Source: Streptomyces sp. NBC_01481 (GTDB lineage Bacteria > Actinomycetota > Actinomycetes > Streptomycetales > Streptomycetaceae). From it: DNA of 64,000 nt. Position 1 is the stretch's first letter; each line of letters opens with the position of its first letter. The position numbers were made by a program, and so were the translations under genes. The DNA lies in NCBI RefSeq assembly GCF_026339995.1, contig NZ_JAPEPT010000001.1, positions 818,501-882,500 on the forward strand, written 5' to 3'. This document shows positions 37,413 to 46,956 of this stretch, piece after piece. A model generated the notes under the pieces. It was not told the DNA's origin. It saw only the letters and a list, made by a program, of their open reading frames with translations, and made no database searches.

Positions 37413-38354
37413 ATGAGCGCTCGTACAGATGAGAACAACGCCCCCCACCGGGCAGGCTTCGCCTGCTTCGTGGGCCGCCCCAACGCGGGCAAGTCCACCC
37501 TCACGAACGCTCTGGTCGGCCAGAAGGTGGCGATCACCTCCAACCGGCCCCAGACGACCCGGCACACCGTGCGCGGCATTGTGCACCGCCCCGACGCGCA
37601 GCTGATCCTGGTCGACACCCCCGGCCTGCACAAGCCGCGCACGCTGCTCGGCGAGCGGCTGAACGACATCGTGCGCACCACCTGGGCCGAGGTCGACGTG
37701 ATCGGCTTCTGCCTGCCGGCGAACGAGAAGCTCGGCCCCGGTGACCGCTTCATCGCCAAGGAGCTCGCCGGGATCAAGAAGACCCCGAAGGTCGCGATCG
37801 TCACCAAGACCGACCTGGTCGACTCCAGGACCCTCGCCGAACAGCTGATCGCGATCGACCGGCTCGGCAAGGAGCTGGGCATGGAGTGGGCGGAGATCGT
37901 CCCCGTCTCCGCGGTCGGCGGCAAACAGGTCAAGCTGGTGGCGGACCTGCTCATCCCGCTGTTGCCACCGGGCCCGACGCTGTACCCGGAGGGCGACCTC
38001 ACCGACGAGCCCGAGCAGGTGATGGTCGCGGAGCTGATCCGCGAGGCCGCGCTGGAGGGCGTACGGGACGAGCTGCCGCACTCGATCGCGGTGGTCGTCG
38101 AGGAGATGCTGCCGCGGGAGGACCGCCCGGCGGACAAGCCGCTGCTGGACATCCACGCGAACGTCTACATCGAGCGCCCGAGCCAGAAGGGCATCATCAT
38201 CGGCCCGAAGGGCAAGCGCCTGAAGGAGGTCGGGGTGAAGTCCCGCCACCAGATCGAGGCGCTGCTGGGGACGCCGGTGTTCCTGGACCTGCATGTGAAG
38301 GTCGCGAAGGATTGGCAGCGGGACCCGAAGCAGCTGCGAAAGCTGGGCTTCTGA
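37413..38354 (+). CDS. era: GTPase Era
   Basis: The 313-residue protein has an N-terminal Ras-like GTPase domain with G1 GRPNAGKST (about 21-29), G3 DTPGLHKP and G4 TKTD. The C-terminal KH domain (EVMLPRED...YIERPSQKGIIIGPKGKRLKEVG) binds the 3' end of 16S rRNA. Era drives 30S assembly and matches the upstream YbeY/PhoH functions. ATG 37413 gives MSARTDENN; an in-frame ATG lies at 37404. In most actinobacteria era follows the CNNM/CDA genes closely; here a two-gene surface module separates them. Confidence 0.96.
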   Translation: MSARTDENNAPHRAGFACFVGRPNAGKSTLTNALVGQKVAITSNRPQTTRHTVRGIVHRPDAQLILVDTPGLHKPRTLLGERLNDIVRTTWAEVDVIGFCLPANEKLGPGDRFIAKELAGIKKTPKVAIVTKTDLVDSRTLAEQLIAIDRLGKELGMEWAEIVPVSAVGGKQVKLVADLLIPLLPPGPTLYPEGDLTDEPEQVMVAELIREAALEGVRDELPHSIAVVVEEMLPREDRPADKPLLDIHANVYIERPSQKGIIIGPKGKRLKEVGVKSRHQIEALLGTPVFLDLHVKVAKDWQRDPKQLRKLGF

Positions 38355-38379
38355 CACGTCGCCGGTCCCGGCGGGTGCC

Positions 38380-38620
38380 GCTGCGCGGGGCATTCCCCTA
38401 CCCGCCCTCCCCCTACGGCCTGGCGGCCGTGGGAGGTACCCCCATCCCGTAACTGGGGGCAAGCCCCCAGACCCGTATGCGACCTTCGGCCGCATGTCCT
38501 CAAACGCCGGAGGGGCTGGAATGTGCGGCCCGGCCGCACATCCAGCCCCGTGGGGGTCCCCCCGGACGAAGTCTGGGGGAGTTTGAGGCGCGGGGTCCGG
38601 GGCGGAGCCCCGGTTATGCG
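38380..38620. repeat. Dispersed palindromic intergenic repeat, copy 4
   Basis: It contains the attcccctacccgccc arm, an aactgggggcaagcccccag hairpin, a tatgcgaccttcggccgcat hairpin and the cggacgaagtctgggggagt module (in the opposite orientation to copies 1 and 3). It ends with cggggcggagccccgg. It fills the gap between the convergent era and emfourin genes. Confidence 0.85.
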
Positions 38621-38630
38621 ACGGGTCCCC

Positions 38631-38897
38631 TCACGCACCTTCCTTGAGTACACGCGAGATCAGCTCGCGCTGCGCCTCCGACAGTCGCGGATCGGCACAG
38701 TGAATGGTCCGCCCGTCGACGGTGATCTGGTAGCTGAACCCGTCCGGCACCCCCGCCGGCAGCGTGCCCGCGCCGCCGACCATCGCCCGCTCGGCCAGGG
38801 CTCGCCATTCGCTCGCGTCGGTCCGCCCCGAGGTGTCGACCTCGGCGAACCGTTCGATGCCGGCGAATCCGCCTGTGCGTCTTACCTGGATACGCAT
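38631..38897 (-). CDS. Emfourin (protealysin inhibitor)
   Basis: The 88-residue protein has MRIQVRRTGGFAGIERFAEVD at the N-terminus and GFSYQITVDGRTIHC toward the C-terminus, the pattern of emfourins. These are small cytoplasmic slow-tight inhibitors that block protealysin-like M4 proteases by plugging the substrate cleft with their N-terminus. It has no signal peptide. It lies directly downstream (25 bases) of a protealysin-type M4 protease gene on the same strand, the order seen in characterised protealysin operons. Its partner is therefore almost certainly that protease. Confidence 0.85.
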   Translation of the reverse strand: MRIQVRRTGGFAGIERFAEVDTSGRTDASEWRALAERAMVGGAGTLPAGVPDGFSYQITVDGRTIHCADPRLSEAQRELISRVLKEGA

Positions 38898-38922
38898 GGG
38901 TCCTGTCTAGTACGAGAACGCC

Positions 38923-39990
38923 TCAGTTGGTAGGCACCCCGACCTGGGACCATGCCTTCAGCAGTGCCTCCTGCTCCGCGCCCTCGCCGTAGCGCGCGCG
39001 GGCCGCGGCCACCGACAGGGCCGCGAAGTCGGTGAATTGCGCGGTCGTGGAGAGCTGTCCGCCGGTCAGCACGTCGTACCAGATCTGGCCCGCCCGCTCC
39101 CATGCGTTGCCGCCCAGTGCGGTGGCGACCAGGTAGAAGGCGTGGTTCGGGATCCCCGAGTTGATGTGGACGCCGCCGTTGTCGCGGCCGGTCCTGACGT
39201 AGTCCTCCATCGTCGCGGGCTGCGGGTCCTTGCCGAGGACGTCGTCGTCGTACGCCGTGCCCGGCTCCTTCATCGAGCGCAGGGCGATGCCCGACACATT
39301 GGGGCCCAGCAGGCCCGCGCCGATGAGCCAGTCGGCCTGGTCGGCGCTCTGGCCGAGCGAGTACTGCTTGATCAGCGAGCCGAAGACGTCCGACATGGAC
39401 TCGTTCAGCGCGCCGGACTGGCTGAAGTACTCCAGGTTCGCGGTGTACTGCGTGACTCCGTGCGTGAGCTCGTGCCCGATCACGTCCACGGGCAGGGTGA
39501 AGTCCAGGAACAGATCGTTGTCGCCGTCGCCAAAGACCATCCGCTCGCCGTCCCAGAAGGCGTTGTCGTAGTTCTCGCCGTAGTGGACGGTCGCGTTGAG
39601 CGGCAGGCCGGAGTCGTCGATGGAGTGGCGGCCGTACGCCTTCAGATACAGCTCGAAGGTGGCGCCGAGGCCCGCGTGGGCGCGGTTGACCGTGGCGTCC
39701 TGGGCGGGCTGGTCGCTCTCGGAGTGGACCTTCCTGCCCGGCACCGTCTCCTGGTGCTCGGCGTCGTAGATCGTGCGGTTCGGCTTGTCCGACACCGTGC
39801 CGGTGACGCTCGGGGCGAGGCCGCGGACCGTGGTGAGACGGCGGCGGGTGCGCTGGAGGGCGTCGTGCTCGAGGGTGCGGGCGGCTGGGTCGGCGATGGC
39901 GGGGTCCTCGGCGCGGGCCAGTTTGTCGAGGACATGCGGCGGCACGATGGTGCAGAAGACCGGGTTGATCCGGCGGGCGTTGGCGTCCAT
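38923..39990 (-). CDS. Protealysin-like M4 metalloprotease
   Basis: The 355-residue thermolysin-family protease has the short protealysin-type propeptide: no signal peptide, and a conserved N-terminal CTIVPPHVLDKLA (PPxxL motif, residues 13-25). The catalytic domain has HELTH (His173, Glu174, His177), NESMSD (third zinc ligand Glu197) and VHINSGIPNHAFYL with the catalytic His region. The start is ATG at 39990; GTG at 40008 in frame is less likely. It is followed by an emfourin gene. In other bacteria such proteases act inside host cells or between cells, with a non-classical exit route; the role here is unknown. Confidence 0.92.
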   Translation of the reverse strand: MDANARRINPVFCTIVPPHVLDKLARAEDPAIADPAARTLEHDALQRTRRRLTTVRGLAPSVTGTVSDKPNRTIYDAEHQETVPGRKVHSESDQPAQDATVNRAHAGLGATFELYLKAYGRHSIDDSGLPLNATVHYGENYDNAFWDGERMVFGDGDNDLFLDFTLPVDVIGHELTHGVTQYTANLEYFSQSGALNESMSDVFGSLIKQYSLGQSADQADWLIGAGLLGPNVSGIALRSMKEPGTAYDDDVLGKDPQPATMEDYVRTGRDNGGVHINSGIPNHAFYLVATALGGNAWERAGQIWYDVLTGGQLSTTAQFTDFAALSVAAARARYGEGAEQEALLKAWSQVGVPTN

Positions 39991-40216
39991 GCCCCCGGAC
40001 TGTGGCACTGGGTCATGACGCTGTCACTAGTTGCAACCATGATTAGTGAAATGGAGTGATAACGGAGGACTGGCGTCCGCGGCGCGGGCCATTGGTGTAC
40101 CGCTGACGTGGCACCCGAGTGTGGTACGTCACTATTTGTCCGTTTGTAGGGTCGTGTCCCGCATACTGATACGGCACCGCCGTCCCCGCCCACACTGGGC
40201 TACGCTGCTGCGCATC

Positions 40217-40264
40217 ATGCGTTTCGGGCTGCTTCTTCTTAGCTGCCGCGGCGAGGGCCTGTAG
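40217..40264 (+). CDS. leuL: leuA leader peptide
   Basis: A 15-codon reading frame encodes MRFGLLLLSCRGEGL, with four consecutive leucine codons, 90 bases before leuA. Translation would stall here under leucine limitation. Such leaders precede leuA in several Streptomyces and are part of a transcription attenuator. Its TAG stop is followed within five bases by the attenuator stem. Confidence 0.8.
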   Translation: MRFGLLLLSCRGEGL

Positions 40265-40266
40265 TC

Positions 40267-40325
40267 GTAGGCCGACCCCCTCCCCGCGGGATCTGGTGCT
40301 GCTTCGACTCAGTCGGCCGTCCTAC
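40267..40325 (+). promoter_or_regulatory. leuA attenuator stem
   Basis: GTAGGCCGAC (40267-40276) is complementary to GTCGGCC..CCTAC (40312-40325), and an inner region contains cccctccccgcggg. It lies between leuL and leuA. The exact switch between terminator and antiterminator folds was not computed. Confidence 0.55.
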
Positions 40326-40329
40326 TTGA

Positions 40330-42114
<1,785 letters not shown>

Positions 42115-42145
42115 TACCCCCGGACAACCGGGGTCCGGTCCTGAT

Positions 42146-42179
42146 CGCCGGACAGGCTTGAAAACAAGCCTGTCCGGCG
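42146..42179 (+). terminator. leuA terminator
   Basis: CGCCGGACAGGCTTG and its perfect complement around an AAAA loop, 31 bases after the leuA stop. Confidence 0.88.
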
Positions 42180-42316
42180 TTCGTGTGTGCGGGCGGCAGG
42201 CGAGGGAATCGGCCATGTCCCGGCGCACTGCTGCCGGGGGTGCTGACGCGACATCACCGATGTGGCTAACATCACGCCAATGCGGCAATGTTGCCGGAGC
42301 GTTTCGGAGGTGCGAG

Positions 42317-43009
42317 GTGCAGCCAGACCGGGGACTGTTCGGCCGAAAATTGCTGGTCTGCGGCGTTCATACCTCTTGGAACACTGTGGGGGACGGTGAG
42401 TTCTTCTGCCCCGATTGCGGAGGCGACCGCAACTACCGCCGCCGCACCGGCCGCCGGCGCTTCACCTTCCTCGGTGTGCCCCTGCTGCCGCGCGGCTTCG
42501 CGGGCCCGGTCGTCGAATGCGCCGCCTGCCACGGCCATTTCGGCATGGACGCCCTCGACCACCCCACCACCGCCCGCTTCTCCGCGATGCTCCGTGACGC
42601 CGTCCACACCGTCGCTCTCGCTGTCCTCGCCTCCGGCGGCACCTCCTCCCGCCCGGTCCGGGAGACCGCCGTCGCCACGGTCCGCGCGGCCGGGCTCGAC
42701 GACTGCACGGAGGACCAGCTCACCGGCCTGATCGAGGCGCTTGCCGCGGACACCGGCCGCTTCGTCACCGACACCGGGCCCTATGGCGCGGCCCTCGCGA
42801 TCGAACTGCACGAGGCGCTGGAGCCGCTCGCACCCCATCTGGCGCCCGCGGGGCGGGAGTCGATCCTGCTCCAGGGGGCACGGATCGCACTCGCGGACGG
42901 GCCGTACAGCGCGGCGGAGCGAGAGGTGCTGACGACGGTCGGTACGGCGCTGCAGCTGTGCGCGGACGATACGGCGCGGCTGCTGGCGACGGCGCGTGCG
43001 CCCTTCTAG
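42317..43009 (+). CDS. TerB-like protein with zinc ribbon
   Basis: The 230-residue protein has an N-terminal zinc ribbon, with FFCPDCGGDRNYRRRTGRRRF and VECAACHGHFG supplying two CxxC pairs. A helical TerB-type domain follows (about 95-230), ending in the characteristic ILLQGARIALADGPYSAAEREVLTTVG segment, which in TerB carries metal-binding acidic residues. Tellurite-resistance or metal stress is the usual label, but the real role of such domains is unclear. GTG 42317 is six bases after GGAGG (42306-42310); the open frame reaches further upstream into the leuA terminator. Confidence 0.78.
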   Translation: MQPDRGLFGRKLLVCGVHTSWNTVGDGEFFCPDCGGDRNYRRRTGRRRFTFLGVPLLPRGFAGPVVECAACHGHFGMDALDHPTTARFSAMLRDAVHTVALAVLASGGTSSRPVRETAVATVRAAGLDDCTEDQLTGLIEALAADTGRFVTDTGPYGAALAIELHEALEPLAPHLAPAGRESILLQGARIALADGPYSAAEREVLTTVGTALQLCADDTARLLATARAPF

Positions 43010-43080
43010 TGCCGCGTCAGAGAACCCTTGCCCCGTTGCAACGGTGACTGAGCGCTTCAGTTGGTTCTGACCGCTCTTCC

Positions 43081-43503
43081 GTGATGCCTGCGCCAGACGG
43101 ACAGCCCGCGTCCAAGCCGGTCAGCAGGGTCGGGGCCGGCACTCCGGTGGGCCCTCACGGAAGCACATCAGAACCGATTTCAACGAGCCTCATCACCGTG
43201 GTGTACTTGCCGGACGTCTCCTTCGGGAGCGCCATGCTCTACCTCACCGACGCAGGACCCGTCGCCGTCCAGGGTGAACCGCTCGCCACCGGCATGGTCG
43301 AGGTCATGCCGTTCGACCGCCAGGCACTCACAACAGCACTGCGCGCCGACCAGGCAGGCCAGACCACCTTCCCCGAGTTCGTCCAGGGCTGCTGGAGCGC
43401 CGGCATCGTCTGGTACGACGTCGACCTCAACGCGCGGACCTGCACGTACTACGGCGCCCACGGCGACAGCTACATCGAGACCTACCCCGCCGTCGAAATC
43501 TGA
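43081..43503 (+). CDS. DUF1398-like hypothetical protein
   Basis: The 140-residue frame's last 70 residues (DRQALTTALRADQAGQTTFPEFVQGCW, GIVWYDVDLNARTCTYYGAHGD, YIETYPAV) resemble the DUF1398 family (YbcV-like), whose function is unknown. The N-terminal half is less convincing. No ribosome site precedes the GTG/ATG at 43081/43084, and an internal in-frame ATG at 43294 could be the true start of a smaller protein. Codon use is normal for the chromosome. Isolated gene; flanks carry no partner. Confidence 0.5.
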   Translation: MMPAPDGQPASKPVSRVGAGTPVGPHGSTSEPISTSLITVVYLPDVSFGSAMLYLTDAGPVAVQGEPLATGMVEVMPFDRQALTTALRADQAGQTTFPEFVQGCWSAGIVWYDVDLNARTCTYYGAHGDSYIETYPAVEI

Positions 43504-43853
43504 CGACCCCGTTTACGGAACCGAGCCGCCTGCGGGAGGGCCGCCCGGACCGCCGGCGCCCCAGATGCCGGCGGATCGTGTACAAGGTCGAGGACGTCTC
43601 CGAGCGTCTCCAACTTCATGACGACGTGATCCCCTGACGGAACGGTCCTGCAGTCTCCACTCTCCAGGCGTAGTCATCACGGAAGCGCGGTCAGAACCGG
43701 GTAGTTGGCCGTTGAGTGCTTCACTTGGCCACTCGCGCCATGAGGTCGACGGCTTGGCAAACAGGCTCCTGACCGGTCGCTCTGGTCCTGTGAACCTTTC
43801 TGCCTCGAATGCCGACTGTCTCGGTGATACGTGGCGCGAGGCAGGGAGGTGCG
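43504..43853. other. Gene-poor stretch with possible remnant
   Basis: No complete gene is supported. Bases about 43568-43637 can be read as RRIVYKVEDVSERLQLHDDVIP followed by a stop, which looks like the tail of a lost protein, but it has no start or upstream coding region. The rest presumably holds the promoter of the sigma factor at 43854. Confidence 0.35.
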
Positions 43854-44396
43854 GTGGGCGGCGACGGGCGACGCGACGGGCTGCTGGTGGTGCGCTGCCA
43901 GCTCGGGGAGCGGGAAGCGTTCCGCGAGCTGGTGCGTGTCTGGCATGCACCGTTGCGGCGCTACCTGCGGGGCATGGTCGGCTCGCCGCACCTCGCGGAC
44001 GATCTTGCCCAGGAGGCGTGGGTCGCCGTGGTGCGTGGGCTGCCGCGGCTGCGGCAGCCGGAGCGGTTCGCCCCGTGGCTGTTCACCATCGCCCGGCGCG
44101 CGGTCGCCGACCACCTGCGGCAGGTGTACCAGGCTCCGGAGACGTCCATGGAGGAGGCGGGCGGCGGCGTCGACGACTCTCTCAGCGGCGTGCTGACCAC
44201 TATGCAGGTAGAAGCCGGCCTCAACGGGCTGCCGCACCTCGAGCGTGAAGTGCTGATTCTTTTCCACCTGCAGGATCTGCCTCTGGCTGCCTGCGCGGAG
44301 GTGCTTGGCGTACCGCCCGGCACGGTCAAGAGCAGGCTGCACCGCGCACGCCGCATGTTGCGGAGCGTCCTTGCCGAGAGGGGATACGAGGCATGA
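43854..44396 (+). CDS. ECF-type RNA polymerase sigma factor
   Basis: The 180-residue sigma-70 family protein has region 2 (about 15-85: ELVRVWHAPLRRYLRGMVGSPHLADDLAQEAWVAV, RFAPWLFTIARRAVADHLR). Region 4 (about 115-175: GLPHLEREVLILFHLQDLPLAACAEVLGVPPGTVKSRLHRARRML) has the helix-turn-helix. The N-terminus before region 2 is short. GTG 43854 follows GGGAGG; an in-frame ATG at 43809 is less likely. The next gene overlaps it (ATGA) and encodes a four-helix membrane protein. There is no zinc-finger anti-sigma partner, so control may be through that membrane protein. Confidence 0.88.
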   Translation: MGGDGRRDGLLVVRCQLGEREAFRELVRVWHAPLRRYLRGMVGSPHLADDLAQEAWVAVVRGLPRLRQPERFAPWLFTIARRAVADHLRQVYQAPETSMEEAGGGVDDSLSGVLTTMQVEAGLNGLPHLEREVLILFHLQDLPLAACAEVLGVPPGTVKSRLHRARRMLRSVLAERGYEA

Positions 44397-44890
44397 GCGA
44401 GCAGAACCGCGCAGATCAGCGGGATGTGCCCAAGGAACTCGAGCGTGTGCTGGCTGCGGAAGTCTCGCTGGGCTCCCGGATGCGCCACGTGGCCGTGGGA
44501 CTGGCGGGAGGGTGTGCGGCGGCACTGATCGCGGTGCTGTGGGCCACCGAGCCGCATCCGCTTCCTGCGCGCACCCAGGCCGCCTTCGCCGGACTGATCG
44601 CCATCGGGCTGGCCTGGGCCGCCTTCGCCGGCTTGGTGCTGAGCAGGCGCCGACCGCTGTTCGCCCGGGACCGGGTGCTGGGAGCCCGGCTCTCGCTCGT
44701 GGTCACCGTGGTGACCGGCGTGGCCGGGACAGCACTGGCCGCGGCACGCGCTACCGCGGCCGAGGCCCTGGCCACGGCCCTGGCCGGTGTCGCCCTTGTC
44801 GCCGCAGCAGGGCTTGTCCTGGTCCGGGCGCAGTCCCGCCGTCGCGAGCTGCTGCGGCTGCGGGAGGCTCTGCGACAAGAAGCCCCCTGA
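44393..44890 (+). CDS. Four-helix membrane protein coupled to the sigma factor
   Basis: The 165-residue protein has a charged 30-residue N-terminus (SEQNRADQRDVPKELERVLAAEVS), then four hydrophobic helices (about 35-52, 62-82, 98-115 and 122-142) and a basic C-terminal tail. No HxxxCxxC zinc-finger motif is present. Because it overlaps the sigma gene by four bases and has a cytosolic N-terminus, it could serve as a membrane anti-sigma factor; this is inference from position. A 44-residue membrane peptide gene follows. Confidence 0.7.
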   Translation: MSEQNRADQRDVPKELERVLAAEVSLGSRMRHVAVGLAGGCAAALIAVLWATEPHPLPARTQAAFAGLIAIGLAWAAFAGLVLSRRRPLFARDRVLGARLSLVVTVVTGVAGTALAAARATAAEALATALAGVALVAAAGLVLVRAQSRRRELLRLREALRQEAP

Positions 44891-44940
44891 CCCCCGAAAT
44901 GAGTCCGTCCGGATTCATCCAGATCGTCAAGGAGACTGCC

Positions 44941-45075
44941 TTGAACAAGGTCACCCCAGTCGGCCCGCTGGCCCTCGCTCTACGCCTCCGCGGCGCAAGC
45001 AAGCGCACCGTCTTCCTGGTTACCGCGCTGGCGTGCACAACGCTGCTGATCGGGATCGGCCTGCTACTGACCTGA
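44941..45075 (+). CDS. Small single-span membrane peptide
   Basis: A 44-codon gene too short for normal gene calling. TTG 44941 is preceded by AAGGAG (44929-44934) with six-base spacing. The product is MNKVTPVGPLALALRLRGAS, then a basic KR and a transmembrane helix (about residues 23-43). It lies 50 bases after the four-helix membrane protein in the same direction, so it is the third gene of the sigma cassette. Function unknown; small peptides of this kind can modulate membrane partners. Confidence 0.6.
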   Translation: MNKVTPVGPLALALRLRGASKRTVFLVTALACTTLLIGIGLLLT

Positions 45076-45085
45076 GCGGGGGCGC

Positions 45086-45292
45086 GGGGGTGCGCCTGCG
45101 GCGGGCTTGTTCCCCACCCCGCCCCTTCCCGAACTGGGGGCAGGCCCCCAGACCCCGTATGCGACCTTCGGCCGCATGTCCTCAAACGCCGGACGGGCTG
45201 AATGCGCGGCCCTGCCGCACATCCAGCCTCGTGGGTGTCCCCCCGGACGGAGTCTGGGGGAGGGCGGGTAGGGGAACAGCCCCGCAGGGTCA
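45086..45292. repeat. Dispersed palindromic intergenic repeat, copy 5
   Basis: It starts with gggggtgcgcctgcggcggg and ends with agggcgggtaggggaacagc. It has an aactgggggcaggcccccag hairpin, tatgcgaccttcggccgcat and the inverted cggacggagtctgggggagg module. It runs up to the last codon of the minus-strand reductase gene. Confidence 0.85.
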
Positions 45293-46651
45293 GGCCCCGC
45301 TCGCCCGCAGCATCTCCTCGCGCTCCACGATCTTCACCCGCTCGCGCCCCTCCGCCTCACCGCGCGCCCGCTCCGCCGCGTCCAGCCGGTGCCAGCCCTC
45401 CCACGTGGTGTACGAAACGCCCTTCCCCTCAAGGAAGTTGACGACCGCTTCCTCCTCCGGCGCAGCCGGAACACGCAGCCGCCCGTTGCCGTGGTCGTCG
45501 AGCAGGTTCGCGACCGTCTCGTTCGCGTCGCCCTTCGTGTGGCCGATGAGACCGACCGGGCCGCGCTTGATCCAGCCGGTCACGTACGTCGACTGGAGGT
45601 GCTCGCCGGCCTCGATGACGCGGCCGCCCTCGTGCGGCACGGTCCCACTGATGAAGTCGAAGGGCAGCTTGGGCAGTTCGTCGGAGAGATAGCCGACCGC
45701 CCGGTAGACCGACTGCACGTCCCAGGTGTGGAACTCGCCGGTACCGGTGACGTTGCCCGTGCCGTCCAGCCGCGTCCGCTCCGTACGCAGCCCCACCACC
45801 CGGCCGTCCTCGCCGAGGACTTCGACGGGGGACTCGAAGAAGTGCAGGAACAGCTTGTGCGGACGGTCGCCGACGTCGCGGATCGCCCAGTTCTCCAGGG
45901 TCTTCGCGACCATGTCCGCCTGCTTGCTGCCGCGGCGGGTGGCGATGGAACCGTCGTCGTAGTCGATGTCCTCGGGGTCGACGATCACCTCGATGTTCGG
46001 CGAGTGGTCGAGCTCCCGCAGTTCCATCGGGCTGAACTTGGCCTGCGCCGGGCCGCGCCGCCCGAACACGTGCACTTCGAGGGCCTTGTTTGCCGCCAGG
46101 CCGTCGTACACGTTCGGCGGGATCTCGGTCGGCAGCAGCTCGTCCGCGGTCTTGGCCAGGATGCGGGCCACGTCGAGGGCGACATTGCCGACGCCGAGTA
46201 CGGCCACCTTCTCCGCCTCCAGCGGCCAGGTGCGCGGCACATCGGGGTGCCCGTCGTACCAGGACACGAAGTCGGCGGCGCCGTACGAGCCGTCCAGCTC
46301 GATGCCGGGTATGTCGAGGTCCCGGTCCGCGTCCGCGCCGGTGGAGAAGATCACCGCGTCGTAGAACTCACTCAGATCGTCCAGGGCGATGTCGCTCGGG
46401 TAGTCGACATTTCCGAAGAGGCGTATCTGCGGCTTGTCGAGCACCTGGTGGAGTGCGGTGATGATGCCCTTGATCCGCGGGTGGTCGGGCGCGACGCCGT
46501 ACCGGATGAGACCGAACGGCGCGGGCATCCGCTCGAAGAGGTCGATGGACACACCGGGCTCGACTGCGGCCTCGGACTTCAGCAGGGCGTCGGCGGCGTA
46601 GATTCCGGCGGGGCCGGCACCGACGATCGCGATCCGCAGAGGGCGGGGCAT
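45290..46651 (-). CDS. FprA-type ferredoxin--NADP(+) reductase
   Basis: The 453-residue flavoprotein has the FAD-binding IAIVGAGPAGIYAADALL at the N-terminus, PFGLIRYGVAPDHPRIKGI, the second dinucleotide motif VAVLGVGNVALDVARIL, FGRRGPAQAKFSP and the C-terminal GWIKRGPVGLIGHTKGDANETV. These are hallmarks of the adrenodoxin reductase/FprA group, which passes electrons from NADPH to ferredoxins, for example for cytochromes P450. ATG 46651 follows AAGGGAA. A long gene-free upstream region holds an iron-box-like sequence at 46831. Confidence 0.93.
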   Translation of the reverse strand: MPRPLRIAIVGAGPAGIYAADALLKSEAAVEPGVSIDLFERMPAPFGLIRYGVAPDHPRIKGIITALHQVLDKPQIRLFGNVDYPSDIALDDLSEFYDAVIFSTGADADRDLDIPGIELDGSYGAADFVSWYDGHPDVPRTWPLEAEKVAVLGVGNVALDVARILAKTADELLPTEIPPNVYDGLAANKALEVHVFGRRGPAQAKFSPMELRELDHSPNIEVIVDPEDIDYDDGSIATRRGSKQADMVAKTLENWAIRDVGDRPHKLFLHFFESPVEVLGEDGRVVGLRTERTRLDGTGNVTGTGEFHTWDVQSVYRAVGYLSDELPKLPFDFISGTVPHEGGRVIEAGEHLQSTYVTGWIKRGPVGLIGHTKGDANETVANLLDDHGNGRLRVPAAPEEEAVVNFLEGKGVSYTTWEGWHRLDAAERARGEAEGRERVKIVEREEMLRASGA

Positions 46652-46830
46652 GAATGGTTCCCTTCGAACGATGTCCACGGGCGTGACCCGGCGAGTGAGA
46701 CGGCCAGGCGCGTGCGGAGGGAGCCGACTCTCGTACGCCACCCTGGCAACAGCGCTCCCACCGCGGTACCCGCCCTGCACCTATGGACCCATAAGCCTGA
46801 TCTATGACCCGGCGCCCGGGAGGGGCGGGG

Positions 46831-46849
46831 TAAGGACACCCTAACCTCC
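46831..46849 (-). promoter_or_regulatory. Iron-box-like sequence (possible DmdR/IdeR site)
   Basis: On the minus strand GGAGGTTAGGGTGTCCTTA matches the actinobacterial iron box TTAGGTTAGGCTCACCTAA at 13 of 19 positions, with one half (AGGTTAGG) complete. It lies 180 bases before the reductase start and 108 bases before the divergent membrane-protein gene. Confidence 0.35.
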
Positions 46850-46956
46850 TGCCCTCCGGCCACCATCGGCGCCCCCGGCCTACCGCTGTAGCGCGGCGGG
46901 GGATCTCGCGGCACGCTGGAGTGCAGGAGGATCTGCCCGGCGAAGGGGCCCCCACC

